Origin: Streptomyces sp. LBL
GTDB lineage: Bacteria; Actinomycetota; Actinomycetes; Streptomycetales; Streptomycetaceae
Assembly: GCF_029893585.1 (NCBI RefSeq)
Contig: NZ_JARXYX010000013.1
Location: 62,001 to 126,000, forward strand
Length of the DNA stretch: 64,000 nt
Reading direction: 5' to 3'
Part shown: positions 32,405-40,088 of the stretch, in pieces
Layout: every line of letters starts with the position of its first letter
How positions within the stretch are numbered: position 1 is the stretch's first letter
Position numbers and translations under genes: made by a program
The notes under the pieces: model-generated
Told to the model about the DNA's origin: nothing
Database searches by the model: none
What the model saw: the letters and a program-made list of their open reading frames with translations, nothing else

Positions 32405-32727
32405 AGTACATCGACGACGGCGGGGACGTGTGGGAAGACGACGGTGACGGCATGGTCCGCGTCATCGAGGTGAGCGGCGACAGGGTGGACGATTCCGAGT
32501 ATTCCGCCCTGGAGGTCGTGGAGGAGCTGCACGGTCCGCTGACTCCCCTCACCGACGGCGCTGAGCGCCCCTCTGACGGCTTCTCCACCGTCGCAGACGT
32601 CCTGGATCGCGCGAGTGTCTTTCAGTCCGCTCACGCCCTCCTGAAGGGTCTGGACTGGGGCGAGGACGAGAAGGCAAGCGTCTACGACGTGCTGAGCGTG
32701 GCTAAGTGGCTGGAGGGCGAGGGGTGA
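32401..32727 (+). CDS. Hypothetical 108-residue acidic protein
   Basis: GTG start overlapping the MazG-like stop. The sequence opens MKYIDDGGDVWEDDGDGMVR; the 'DGDVW...DG....' style recalls the phiSA1p31-related proteins encoded at 38723 and 39559. The C-terminal half is helical. Function unknown. Confidence 0.6.
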   Translation: MKYIDDGGDVWEDDGDGMVRVIEVSGDRVDDSEYSALEVVEELHGPLTPLTDGAERPSDGFSTVADVLDRASVFQSAHALLKGLDWGEDEKASVYDVLSVAKWLEGEG

Positions 32728-32945
32728 TGTTCGGACCGGCAACACCTCCCACTCCCGCGGAGCTGAAGGCGCAGATCACTACAGCCATGCTCGACATGGC
32801 GGGAATCCTGGAACCGATCTACGACGCCGCGGACGGCATGAAGCGCGACCTGGAGTCCCGCGGATGGTCGCCCACTGTGGCGGAGCAGTGCGCCGGCGTG
32901 TGGCTCGCGTCGACGCTTCAGGGCATCGGTGGGGGAGGCAAGTGA
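32727..32945 (+). CDS. Hypothetical 72-residue protein
   Basis: ATG overlaps the previous TGA. Helical core 'QITTAMLDMAGILEPIYDAADGMKRDLESRGWSPTVAEQ', Gly-rich end. I have seen similar short sequences in Streptomyces phages but know of no function. Confidence 0.6.
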   Translation: MFGPATPPTPAELKAQITTAMLDMAGILEPIYDAADGMKRDLESRGWSPTVAEQCAGVWLASTLQGIGGGGK

Positions 32946-33358
32946 TGGAGCCACTGAAGGACGCACGAGGCGTCGAGATCCATGAGGGCGCTACCTGTGT
33001 CTACGGCGCAGGAGTAGGCCGATCCATCGCACTCGTGGAGGCCGTCGTTGACGGATTCACATCGTCGGGGCGCGTGTGGGTGAAGGTTGTCCGACGGGCG
33101 TACGGCGGAGGCTGGGCTGACGGTAAGAAGCGCGTCCACGTTGGCGCGGATCGGCTCGTAGTCGTGGACGTTCTCCCGGACAGTGATCTCCCGACGGATG
33201 CGGAGCGACAGGCGGAGCAGCGTAGAGCGAACGCTCGTCTCTGTCGGGAACGCATCGTGGCCGTGGAGGCAGGCGGGACGTACTCCGGTTTCGGCACGCC
33301 GGAGGAGGCCCTTACCTTCTACCGCAAGTGGCTAGCAGACCTGGAGCGTCGCGCGTGA
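32945..33358 (+). CDS. Hypothetical 137-residue protein
   Basis: ATG overlaps the previous TGA. N-terminal half is beta-rich with a KOW-like 'IHEGATCVYGAGVGRSIALVEAVVDGF' pattern; C-terminal half is an Arg/Glu-rich helix. Possibly a small nucleic-acid-binding protein, by composition only. Confidence 0.6.
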   Translation: MEPLKDARGVEIHEGATCVYGAGVGRSIALVEAVVDGFTSSGRVWVKVVRRAYGGGWADGKKRVHVGADRLVVVDVLPDSDLPTDAERQAEQRRANARLCRERIVAVEAGGTYSGFGTPEEALTFYRKWLADLERRA

Positions 33359-33804
33359 CCTACACCCTTGCCGACGCCATCCGCGCGGAGTTCGAGCGCA
33401 CCCACCCGAACGGCAAAGACACCCTCCTGTGCGTCGGACTGTGTCGACGCCGCAAGGACCGGGAGGACTTCCGCGAGACCCCGTGGCACGGCCGCGCGGC
33501 AGCGTGCAGACGCTGCGAGGGCTCCAGTTGGCTTCAACTGCGCTACGAAGAGCAGCTCTGGAAGCTGGAGCAGGAGCGGGAGAAGGTCCGGATGCTGCGG
33601 CGCCACGTCGCACGGCAGCGCTTCCGTCTGCTCCTGGCGACGGCTCCGCGGACTGCCGACGTCCTTCAGGCATACGAACAGCCCTACTACGACGCCGTAG
33701 AGCGCGCTCAGCGCAGGTACACCGCTGCCTTCGCCTCCCTGCCGTGGGACGAGATGCCACGTCCGAAGAAGCGCGCACGACTCACGAAGGAGAACACCAG
33801 ATGA
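33355..33804 (+). CDS. Hypothetical protein with possible zinc site
   Basis: 149 residues from the coupled GTG. N-terminal Cys residues (LLCVGLCRRRK...ACRRCEG, about 24-55) resemble the short zinc module in the HNH protein at 25402, but no nuclease residues follow. The rest is a long basic helix. Function unknown. Confidence 0.58.
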   Translation: MTYTLADAIRAEFERTHPNGKDTLLCVGLCRRRKDREDFRETPWHGRAAACRRCEGSSWLQLRYEEQLWKLEQEREKVRMLRRHVARQRFRLLLATAPRTADVLQAYEQPYYDAVERAQRRYTAAFASLPWDEMPRPKKRARLTKENTR

Positions 33805-33977
33805 CGAGCGACTACATCAACGCCCTGATCCGCGAGACGTGGGCCGTGGAGTACGACCGGGAGGCCGACCCCAGCCTGACGCAGGCGTACCACAACGTCA
33901 TTGCGGCGCAGCGTCCGCACCTGTACCCGCCGATGGTTCCGGCGACGTTCCGGGGGCCGAAGTGGGGGATGCGGTGA
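33801..33977 (+). CDS. Hypothetical 58-residue protein
   Basis: Starts at ATG 33801 overlapping the previous stop, with AAGGAG upstream. Sequence MTSDYINALIRETWAVEYDR has an aromatic-rich helix. Coupled to the NlpC/P60-like gene that follows. Confidence 0.58.
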   Translation: MTSDYINALIRETWAVEYDREADPSLTQAYHNVIAAQRPHLYPPMVPATFRGPKWGMR

Positions 33978-34516
33978 CCTACCCCCGACCGGGCGACTTC
34001 GCCCTGACGAAGATCCCTGGATTCACGGGCCAGTTCGTCGCAGCCGGCCAGTGGCTCGTGGGCGACGCTGCCCCCGTTCAGCACGCATACGTGTACGTCG
34101 GCAACGGGGAGATCGTCCAAGCCATGCCGGGTGGGGCGGAGTTGATCCCGCTGGAGGATGCGCATGCACCCGTCGTGTGGTCGACAGGGCAGTTCGCCGT
34201 GACGGCCGCGGACCGTGTGCGGATCTGTGGCGCTGCCCGTGGCCTCGTCGGAACGCCGTACAGCTTCCTCGACTACGGCTCGATAGCGCTCGCCCATTTC
34301 CGCATCCGCCCGGCGTGGGTGCGGGAGTTCGTCGCGGACAGCGGACACCTGATCTGCTCTCAGCTCGTCGACGAGGCGTATCTCCGCGCCGGCGTGCGTC
34401 TGTTCAGTGACGGGCGGATCCCAGGAGACGTGACGCCCGGAGACCTCTGGAAGCTGCTTCACCCGAAGCGCGTGACATCGACGGACCGGGAGCTTAGGAG
34501 GCTCGCGTATGGCTGA
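33974..34516 (+). CDS. NlpC/P60-like (permuted papain fold) protein
   Basis: 180 residues from the coupled GTG. A His in VQHAYVYVGNGEI (about 37) precedes a Cys in HLICSQLVDEAY (about 134), the order found in permuted NlpC/P60 (YiiX-like) proteins. These act as thiol peptidases, acyltransferases or amidases. No signal peptide is present, so action on peptidoglycan would be from within or after lysis. Its location among early genes makes a plain endolysin role unlikely. Confidence 0.65.
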   Translation: MTYPRPGDFALTKIPGFTGQFVAAGQWLVGDAAPVQHAYVYVGNGEIVQAMPGGAELIPLEDAHAPVVWSTGQFAVTAADRVRICGAARGLVGTPYSFLDYGSIALAHFRIRPAWVREFVADSGHLICSQLVDEAYLRAGVRLFSDGRIPGDVTPGDLWKLLHPKRVTSTDRELRRLAYG

Positions 34517-34925
34517 CTGGGCCGCGATGGTGGATGCGCGCGACACGGAGATTGCGGACCTGAAGCGGAAGCTAGCCGACTGCGACCGTGCGCGAGAGTC
34601 CGCAGGGAACCTGTACCTGATGTTTCGAGACCTCCGTGACGAGGAGGCCGACAGGTCCGACCGCTACCGCTCCGCCTGGCTCTCCGCCCGCCGGCGTGCC
34701 GCGGACGAAGCCAACTTCGGTATGGAGGCACTGGAGCTGAAGCGGCAGGCGATCGCACGCCTACGTGCTCAGCTCGCAGACGAGCGCAAAACGTTTGACG
34801 CCCCCCGCCTCGAACCGCTCCACGACGGCGAAGGCGGGACGGTGTGGCAACTCCTATGCCGAGACACCGACGGTACGGCCGTCTACGTGGCACCCGTCGG
34901 CACCTCGGCCCCGAAGGTGCGCTGA
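34509..34925 (+). CDS. Coiled-coil protein with beta C-terminus
   Basis: 138 residues, overlapping the previous gene by 8 bp. Long helix (about 10-95) then a short beta region 'GGTVWQLLCRDTDGTAVYVAP'. An operator-like palindrome lies inside the gene (34785). It is the last gene of the 30.8-34.9 kb run. Confidence 0.6.
   Translation: MADWAAMVDARDTEIADLKRKLADCDRARESAGNLYLMFRDLRDEEADRSDRYRSAWLSARRRAADEANFGMEALELKRQAIARLRAQLADERKTFDAPRLEPLHDGEGGTVWQLLCRDTDGTAVYVAPVGTSAPKVR
34785..34800 (+). promoter_or_regulatory. Operator-like palindrome copy 4
   Basis: CGCAAAACGTTTGACG lies within the end of a coding gene, about 150 bp upstream of the class A element for the RDF gene. Confidence 0.45.
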
Positions 34926-34933
34926 ACTTCCGC

Positions 34934-34962
34934 GTCACATCGACCCGGCATTACGACATAAC
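34934..34962 (+). promoter_or_regulatory. Class A phage promoter-like element 3
   Basis: GTCACA (34934-34939), 17 bp, CATAAC (34957-34962), 67 bp upstream of the RDF-like gene. A GGCCG/CGGCC hairpin follows in the leader. Confidence 0.65.
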
Positions 34963-35029
34963 CCATGTGTAAGGCCGAACCGAACGGCCGCACACCGACA
35001 CGCACACAACCAACGAGAGGCATTCACGT

Positions 35030-35800
35030 ATGGCGAATCACCTCAAGGCCATCTGGGACGCCGACCCGGACGCCGCTCCCCGCGAACAGACCACCTTCGA
35101 GAGCGACATTGTGGGCCGCTTCCGGTCGGGCCGACTCGTCAAGGTCGGCAAGACGGAGACCCCGGAAGCCCTCAACGATTGGCGCGTTACGACTGGCGAC
35201 CCCACGGTTGCCGCGAAGGTGGCGGAGCTGCTCGGGGGCGAGCCGGAGCCCTGGGAGACCGACCGGGAAGACAACCTGGAGATCCTCACCGACTCGAAGA
35301 CGATTCAGATCATCATCGAGCCGGACGGCGTCTCAGCCTCGTTCAAGCAGTTCATGCCCGGTGCTGGCCTGGTCCACCACTGCGACGGCTTCCACTACCT
35401 GTCTCCGGAAGAGGACAAGGGCAACCCCTGCGGCTGCCCCTCCTACATCGCGGAGCGGAAGGACAAGGCGGCGAAGCTGCGGGGCCCGAAGCCGTCTGTC
35501 GACATCGAGTTCCGGATCCTCGACGCTCCGGATCTCGGGAAGTTCCGGTTCAACAGCGGCTCGTGGAAGTTGGTCGAAGCTCTCGCCCCGCTTTTCGAGG
35601 CCCTCGACAAGTACGGCAACGAAGGGACGGAGGCGGAGCCGGGCAAGCAGGTCCGAGCCTCGCTGACGATCGAGAACGTCACCTACGTTCCGAAGAAGGG
35701 TCCGCGCGCCGGTCAGACCGTCAGCTACAACAAGCCGGTCATCAAGGTCTTCGGGTCCGTCGAGGCCACGGAGACGGCCGACCTGGCGAAGGCTGCGTGA
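35030..35800 (+). CDS. gp3-like recombination directionality factor
   Basis: 256 residues, close to phiC31 gp3 (244). Segments I associate with this family are present: FESDIVGRFRSG (about 24-35), WRVTTGDPTVAAKVAELLGG (50-69), a Cys region LVHHCDGFHYLSPEED...CGCPS (about 112-140) and a C-terminal YNKPVIKVFG. The protein switches serine integrase from integration to excision. This implies the phage integrates with a large serine integrase, which is not in the window. Own class A promoter-like element upstream; strong terminator downstream. Confidence 0.78.
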   Translation: MANHLKAIWDADPDAAPREQTTFESDIVGRFRSGRLVKVGKTETPEALNDWRVTTGDPTVAAKVAELLGGEPEPWETDREDNLEILTDSKTIQIIIEPDGVSASFKQFMPGAGLVHHCDGFHYLSPEEDKGNPCGCPSYIAERKDKAAKLRGPKPSVDIEFRILDAPDLGKFRFNSGSWKLVEALAPLFEALDKYGNEGTEAEPGKQVRASLTIENVTYVPKKGPRAGQTVSYNKPVIKVFGSVEATETADLAKAA

Positions 35801-35830
35801 GCTACTCGCGCTAGTTGAGCTACGCACTTC

Positions 35831-35869
35831 GCCCGCCCCTCCCGAATTGCGGTCGGGAGGGGCGGGCGT
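35831..35869 (+). terminator. Terminator with AATTGCGGT loop (1 of 3)
   Basis: A 14-bp perfect stem (35831-35844 with 35854-35867) closes the loop AATTGCGGT. The same 9-nt loop occurs in terminators at 53019 and 53927 on unrelated stems. Confidence 0.8.
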
Positions 35870-35901
35870 ACTCACGATTCTACGCACACTGAGGAGAGAC
35901 A

Positions 35902-36150
35902 GTGGCTTTGTTCCTGGTGTCCCGCACGGACCGCCACGACTACGACGAGTACGACGCGATCGTTGTCCGCGCGGGCGACGAGGCGACGGCGTTGAAGATC
36001 GCGACGAACGGTACGGACCCCTTCGGCGACGGTGAGTTCTGGGATGAGGACTTCCCGGGGTTCAAGCGGGACGGCTCCAACCTGACCGTCGAGCCTCTGA
36101 GTAGCGACGGCACCGACGGCGCCGTCATCAAGTCGTTCAACGCGGGGTGA
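35902..36150 (+). CDS. Hypothetical acidic protein
   Basis: 82 residues from GTG 35902 with GAGGAGAG upstream. Sequence reads MALFLVSRTDRHDYDEYDAI with 'ALKIAT' and many acidic residues. I recall similar short proteins in Streptomyces phages, some near methyltransferases; function unknown. It precedes the first methyltransferase by 4 bp, so it shares its transcript. Confidence 0.62.
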   Translation: MALFLVSRTDRHDYDEYDAIVVRAGDEATALKIATNGTDPFGDGEFWDEDFPGFKRDGSNLTVEPLSSDGTDGAVIKSFNAG

Positions 36151-36154
36151 CCCG

Positions 36155-36658
36155 ATGCCCATCCTCGAACTCTGCGCCGGATATGGCGGGCTGGGAATTG
36201 CGGTTGAAGCCCTGACGGGCGACAAAGTCACAGTGGTCGCGGAAGTCCACGGAGCTGCCTGCCGAGTCATGGCGCACCGCTTCCCCGACGCCCCGAACAT
36301 TGGCGACGTGCGCTTTCAGAACTGGGGCGCACTGCTTGACGAGGGGATCGACACCGTCACGGCGGGTTTCCCCTGCCAGGACATCAGCAACGCAGGACGC
36401 CGGGAGGGAATCAAGGGTGCGCGCTCTGGAATCTGGTTCAACATCGCCGACGCCATACGGGTTCTTCGACCCCGACACGTCTACCTGGAGAACGTGGGAG
36501 CACTCCGAAATCGGGGACAAGCAGCAGTGCTCACATCGCTTCACGAGATCGGGTATGACGCAGCGTGGACAGCTCTACGAGCTTCCGACATCGGGGCGCC
36601 GCACCATCGCGACCGGTGGTTCTGCGTTGCCACACCTTCCGTCCCCGACGGTCAGTGA
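36155..36658 (+). CDS. Cytosine-C5 DNA methyltransferase locus 1, frame A (motifs I-VIII)
   Basis: 167 residues. Motif I ELCAGYGGLG (4-13), motif IV with catalytic Cys AGFPCQDISNAG (about 70-81), motif VI ENVGAL (about 112) and motif VIII GAPHHRDRWF (about 147-156). The frame stops just after, before the target recognition domain and motif X, so on its own it is not a complete enzyme. The missing C-terminal part is in the +1 frame (36300-37214). It is either a split enzyme (as with M.AquI alpha/beta) or needs a +1 frameshift. Modification probably protects phage DNA from restriction. Confidence 0.85.
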   Translation: MPILELCAGYGGLGIAVEALTGDKVTVVAEVHGAACRVMAHRFPDAPNIGDVRFQNWGALLDEGIDTVTAGFPCQDISNAGRREGIKGARSGIWFNIADAIRVLRPRHVYLENVGALRNRGQAAVLTSLHEIGYDAAWTALRASDIGAPHHRDRWFCVATPSVPDGQ

Positions 36659-37214
36659 CGCGACCCGCGGCCCCGACTTCGCCAAGCGGACCCGTGAGGG
36701 GTCGGGCGGTGACGACCTCGTAACCGCCATTGCCCGTCTCTTCCCGCGGGAGCGGGCAGAGAAGCTGTTCAAGACGCCGACGGCCAATCTGGCGTCAAAT
36801 GGCTCCGCACAGCACCCGGACAAGCGCAAGGCCGGTGGTCACGGTCCGACGCTGGAGGACGAGGTCTGTTTCCTCCTGAACGTCGAACCCGACGCGGAGC
36901 ATCCGGACGACGGGCCGCATTCGCCGGCTGAGTGGTGGGGAGAGTTCGCCACTTGCGTCTACCGCTGGGAAATCTTCATGGGGCGTCAGGCCCCCGTCCC
37001 GCTCATGCGCGGACCCCGGGGCGGATTGAAGCTCGCCCCGAAGTTTTGCGAATGGATGATGGGCCTTCCCGACGGGTGGGTTACCGACGTCCCGGACCTC
37101 ACGCGGGAAGAACAGATCGGCCGTATCGGTAACGGCGTCTGCCCACAGCAAGCACACCACGCGTTTCGGTGGCTGAAGGGCCAGATTGACAGGAGGAACG
37201 TTGACAATTCTTGA
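36300..37214 (+). CDS. Methyltransferase locus 1, frame B (C-terminal part, motif X)
   Basis: An open frame of 304 codons in the +1 frame relative to frame A, overlapping it for 359 bp. After the overlap it carries LPSPTVSDATRG, the TRD-like middle and 'EWMMGLPDGWVTDVPDLTREEQIGRIGNGVCPQQA', the usual end with motif X. Within the overlap it still reads as an ordered sequence (FDPDTSTWRTWEHS, RSGMTQRGQLYELP). No ribosome site or start is evident at the overlap, so fusion by +1 frameshift near the end of frame A, or internal initiation, is needed. ATG 36300 is only the first in-frame ATG. Confidence 0.7.
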   Translation: MATCAFRTGAHCLTRGSTPSRRVSPARTSATQDAGRESRVRALESGSTSPTPYGFFDPDTSTWRTWEHSEIGDKQQCSHRFTRSGMTQRGQLYELPTSGRRTIATGGSALPHLPSPTVSDATRGPDFAKRTREGSGGDDLVTAIARLFPRERAEKLFKTPTANLASNGSAQHPDKRKAGGHGPTLEDEVCFLLNVEPDAEHPDDGPHSPAEWWGEFATCVYRWEIFMGRQAPVPLMRGPRGGLKLAPKFCEWMMGLPDGWVTDVPDLTREEQIGRIGNGVCPQQAHHAFRWLKGQIDRRNVDNS

Positions 37215-37716
37215 GCTTTGCGCAGGGTACGGCGGGCTCGGGATGGCGGTCGAGGCGCTCACGGGCGGCAAGGTTGCGTACGTCGCGGAGGTCGACGGGG
37301 CTGCATCGAGGGTGCTAGCCCACCGTTTCCCCGACGTACCGAACATCGGTGACATCACCGCCTACGACTGGGCGCAACTCGTCGGCCTGGTCGACATCAT
37401 CACGGCGGGATTCCCCTGCCAGGACATCAGCAACGCCGGAAAGCGGGAGGGGATTCGTGGAAAGCGATCAGGCGTCTACGTCCATGTCATCGAGGCGATT
37501 CGCATCCTTCGACCGCGACTCGTCTTCCTGGAAAATGTCTCCGCGATCAAGTCGCGGGGGCTCGCGGAAGTCGCTGGAGACCTGGCCGAGATCGGGTATG
37601 ACCTGCGGTGGACATGCGTACGAGCTTCCGAAGGATCTATCGGACTCGCGCATCACCGGGACCGGTGGTTCGGTGTCGCGGCTCCTGCCGACGCCAGTAG
37701 CCAGCAACCCCAATGA
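37201..37716 (+). CDS. Cytosine-C5 DNA methyltransferase locus 2, frame A (motifs I-VIII)
   Basis: 171 residues from the TTG at 37201, chosen because AGGAGG is 4 bp upstream. Motif I ELCAGYGGLG, motif IV AGFPCQDISNAG, motif VI ENVSAI and motif VIII HHRDRWF are all present. It is a close paralogue of locus 1 (tandem duplication), overlapping the end of locus 1 frame B by 14 bp. Like locus 1 it stops before TRD and motif X; the stop follows a CCCC run (CAA-CCC-CAA-TGA), a plausible +1 slip site. The sequence divergence suggests two specificities. Confidence 0.85.
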   Translation: MTILELCAGYGGLGMAVEALTGGKVAYVAEVDGAASRVLAHRFPDVPNIGDITAYDWAQLVGLVDIITAGFPCQDISNAGKREGIRGKRSGVYVHVIEAIRILRPRLVFLENVSAIKSRGLAEVAGDLAEIGYDLRWTCVRASEGSIGLAHHRDRWFGVAAPADASSQQPQ

Positions 37717-38461
37717 TGGGGAGTCGCTGGCATCGTGGGAGGCGCGACGCCAGCGGAACTTGGCGAAGCGGGTCAATGGCAACGGGCAGGGAACGCCGCT
37801 CGGTGTCGCTGTCCGGATGCTTCCTGAGCCGGTGAGGTGTCTGCCCATACCGCGTGCGTCTGACGGTCCGCACGGTGGGCCTAACCAGCGGAGCAGCGGA
37901 GGCGACTACGCGCTTCCCGGGGCGGTGGTCAATCTTCTTCCCACCCCATTGGCGGCGGACGGCCGGAGTAGCGCAAGCTACCGGGCCGACGGGACGCCGT
38001 ACACGTCTTCGCGGACGAGGCCGACACTGACGGATGCTGTACGACATCTGTTGCCAACGCCGACGGCTCGTGACTGGCGATCGGGAGCGTCCAATCTTCA
38101 CGGACGCAACAGTCGACCGTTGAACGAACTGGTGCTCACCCTCCCGGACGAGGAGGGGCTAATCCAGGATTGGGTCGACTTTGAGCCCGCCATCCGCCGT
38201 CAGGAAGCCGTCACCGGGCGCCAGGCGCCCATACCCACGGAGATAGGTCCCCGTGGGGGACGACGACTGACGGCGCGTTTCGCCGAGTGGCTCATGGGTC
38301 TGGCCGACGGCTGGGTGACCGACGTCCCGGGCCTGAAGCGTGCTGAGCAGCTTCACAAGATCGGTAACGGAGTCGCCCCTCATCAGGCGTACGAGGCGTA
38401 CCACCGGCTGATGAACGTCGACAAGCACGAAGCACACACGGAGGAGAGAAACCATGGCTAA
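37349..38461 (+). CDS. Methyltransferase locus 2, frame B (C-terminal part, motif X)
   Basis: 370 codons in the +1 frame, overlapping frame A for 368 bp. It contains SFDRDSSSWKM and WPRSGMTCGGHAYELP in the overlap, then repeated LLPTP-type segments, a TRD-like region and a C-terminal 'MGLADGWVTDVPGLKRAEQLHKIGNGVAPHQA' with motif X. The arrangement copies locus 1, including the direction of the frame change. The conserved duplicate design argues against a random frameshift or sequencing error. Confidence 0.7.
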   Translation: MTSPPTTGRNSSAWSTSSRRDSPARTSATPESGRGFVESDQASTSMSSRRFASFDRDSSSWKMSPRSSRGGSRKSLETWPRSGMTCGGHAYELPKDLSDSRITGTGGSVSRLLPTPVASNPNDGESLASWEARRQRNLAKRVNGNGQGTPLGVAVRMLPEPVRCLPIPRASDGPHGGPNQRSSGGDYALPGAVVNLLPTPLAADGRSSASYRADGTPYTSSRTRPTLTDAVRHLLPTPTARDWRSGASNLHGRNSRPLNELVLTLPDEEGLIQDWVDFEPAIRRQEAVTGRQAPIPTEIGPRGGRRLTARFAEWLMGLADGWVTDVPGLKRAEQLHKIGNGVAPHQAYEAYHRLMNVDKHEAHTEERNHG

Positions 38462-38726
38462 GACCGATCTGACGGACTTCACGGGGGCTGTCATCAAGCC
38501 GGGGCGGCTCATCGCCTACCCCACCCGCCGGGGAAACAGGGTGCGCAACACGGAGGCCGTAGTCCTGGAGACCCTCTCCGACAAGTCCTCGGGGCGCGTG
38601 GTGCCGAAGCTCAAGGTCGTGCCGACGGGGCGCGAGTCGGGTGTCTCGGGGCGCAAGACGCTCCAGCAGCAGACGATCGGCGCGGAGCACGTGGTGGTTA
38701 TTGGCGACGCGGGGGAGAGCAAGTGA
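38454..38726 (+). CDS. Hypothetical beta-rich protein
   Basis: 90 residues; ATG 38454 lies 8 bp inside the methyltransferase end with GGAGAG upstream. Sequence includes AVIKPGRLIAYPTRRGNRVRNTEAVVLETL, a small beta-barrel-like pattern. I recall such proteins in Streptomyces phages near KOW-like proteins. Coupled by GTGA to the next gene. Confidence 0.62.
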   Translation: MAKTDLTDFTGAVIKPGRLIAYPTRRGNRVRNTEAVVLETLSDKSSGRVVPKLKVVPTGRESGVSGRKTLQQQTIGAEHVVVIGDAGESK

Positions 38727-39484
38727 CGAACACGTTCAAGATCGGCGAGGAAGTCATCCTGACCCTGCGGGGATCCCGAGCGACCGTCGAATACGGCCCG
38801 TTCGACGACAGGGACGTCTACGTCGTGAGGCTCGTCGACGCGCCGTCCGACCCGGACGCCGTGCGGACGTTCACGTCCCTGTCCAGCGTGATGCGGAAGG
38901 CTCCCGCGTTCGCCGTGGGCGACAGGGTGACGTCGACGGTTTCGTTCCGCGGGGAGTCGGCAACGCTCGTAGCCGGACCGTTCGTCGGCCGTTTCTCCGA
39001 CGTGCCGTTCTGGGTGATGGAGCGCGACGGCAAGCACGCCACGCCCCGTGAGTCGACGCTGACGAAGGTCGACACACTGGAGCCGCTCAAGGTCGGTGAC
39101 CGGGTGCGGGTGACGGACGACGACGGAGGCGGGCGGAACCGGTTCAACGGCAAGGTCGGCACCGTCAAGGAGCTGGACGACGGGAGCTTCCTGCCTTACC
39201 TCGTTCAGTTCGGAGACGGTCGCGGCAGGCATGGCGACGTCAACGGCCAGTGGCACTGCAAGGCCGTCGAGCGCGTCGAGGACGAGAACACCTACACCCA
39301 CAACGGCGTCACCTACGACCTGTCGGCGAAGTACCGCGACCGTGACGGCGACGTGTGGCGGATGAAGAGGGTCGGCGCAGTCGTGCGCGCCCGTACCGAC
39401 GGCACGGGCAACCCGACGGAGGACAGTCTCTCGCTGGCGCACGTCGCTGAGCGCTGGGGCCCTCTCACTCGCGTCACCGACTGA
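38723..39484 (+). CDS. phiSA1p31-related protein with KOW-like repeats
   Basis: 253 residues. Three KOW/Tudor-like units (FKIGEEVILTLRG; FAVGDRVTSTVSFRG; LKVGDRVRVTDDDG) precede a C-terminal module 'THNGVTYDLSAKYRDRDGDVWRMKR...LAHVAERWGPLTRV', the sequence style named phiSA1p31-related in Streptomyces phages. Role unknown; possibly binding of nucleic acid or host protein. Terminator after the stop. Confidence 0.7.
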   Translation: MTNTFKIGEEVILTLRGSRATVEYGPFDDRDVYVVRLVDAPSDPDAVRTFTSLSSVMRKAPAFAVGDRVTSTVSFRGESATLVAGPFVGRFSDVPFWVMERDGKHATPRESTLTKVDTLEPLKVGDRVRVTDDDGGGRNRFNGKVGTVKELDDGSFLPYLVQFGDGRGRHGDVNGQWHCKAVERVEDENTYTHNGVTYDLSAKYRDRDGDVWRMKRVGAVVRARTDGTGNPTEDSLSLAHVAERWGPLTRVTD

Positions 39485-39499
39485 CCAACCCCGACCCGC

Positions 39500-39531
39500 G
39501 GCCCCCGGACACCGACGATCCGGGGGCCTTT
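39500..39531 (+). terminator. Intrinsic terminator
   Basis: GGCCCCCGGA at 39500-39509 pairs with TCCGGGGGCC at 39519-39528, followed by TTT. Confidence 0.8.
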
Positions 39532-39558
39532 GCATGAGCCATTCACGGAGGAGAGAAC

Positions 39559-40077
39559 ATGGCAGCGACGTTCAAGGTTGGCGACAAGGTAGAGCACGGT
39601 TCCTGGGGTGCGGGAGAGATCGTGTTCGGCCCGTACACGGCGGCGTTCGGCGCGGAGCGCTACCTGATGAAGGGGGAGAACGAGCGCCACTACGTGATCG
39701 GCGCTGAGGGCATGACGCCGGCCGCGAAGTTCAAGGTCGGGGACAAGGTGATGGGCACGTTCTCCGGCATGGAGTACACCATCGAGGCCGGTCCCTTCTT
39801 CAGCCCGAACGAGTGGTACGCGACGAAAAGCCCTCAGGGCAACGTCACCCAAAACCGTGCGGCCGTTCTCGCTCTCGTCGAGCCAGAGCCCGCGCGGGAC
39901 ACCGTCGAGAACGCCGGCAAGACCTACGAACTCGGCATCTTCTACCGCGACAACGACGGCGACCGCTGGAAGTTCGAGCGCAGCCTCACCGGGATCCGCA
40001 GCACGTCGGACTCCTTCGAGGGCGGCCGACAGCTGAGCAGCGTCGCGAATCTGTACGGCCCTCTTACCAAGATCTGA
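39559..40077 (+). CDS. Second phiSA1p31-related protein
   Basis: 172 residues behind GGAGAG. Two KOW-like units (FKVGDKVEHGSWGAG; FKVGDKVMGTFSG) and a C-terminal module 'NAGKTYELGIFYRDNDGDRWKFER...SSVANLYGPLTKI' parallel to the gene upstream, so the two are paralogues with different repeat number. Terminators flank it on both sides. Function unknown. Confidence 0.7.
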   Translation: MAATFKVGDKVEHGSWGAGEIVFGPYTAAFGAERYLMKGENERHYVIGAEGMTPAAKFKVGDKVMGTFSGMEYTIEAGPFFSPNEWYATKSPQGNVTQNRAAVLALVEPEPARDTVENAGKTYELGIFYRDNDGDRWKFERSLTGIRSTSDSFEGGRQLSSVANLYGPLTKI

Positions 40078-40088
40078 CCAGCCCCCTT

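Noticed and set aside
34765..35814. 349-codon open frame over the RDF gene
   Set aside because: It is out of frame with the gp3-like protein, has no ribosome site, and is biased to Arg/Pro/Ser as shadow frames are.
36155..38461. A restriction-modification system
   Set aside because: No restriction endonuclease or nickase gene adjoins the methyltransferases. Phage self-protection is simpler.
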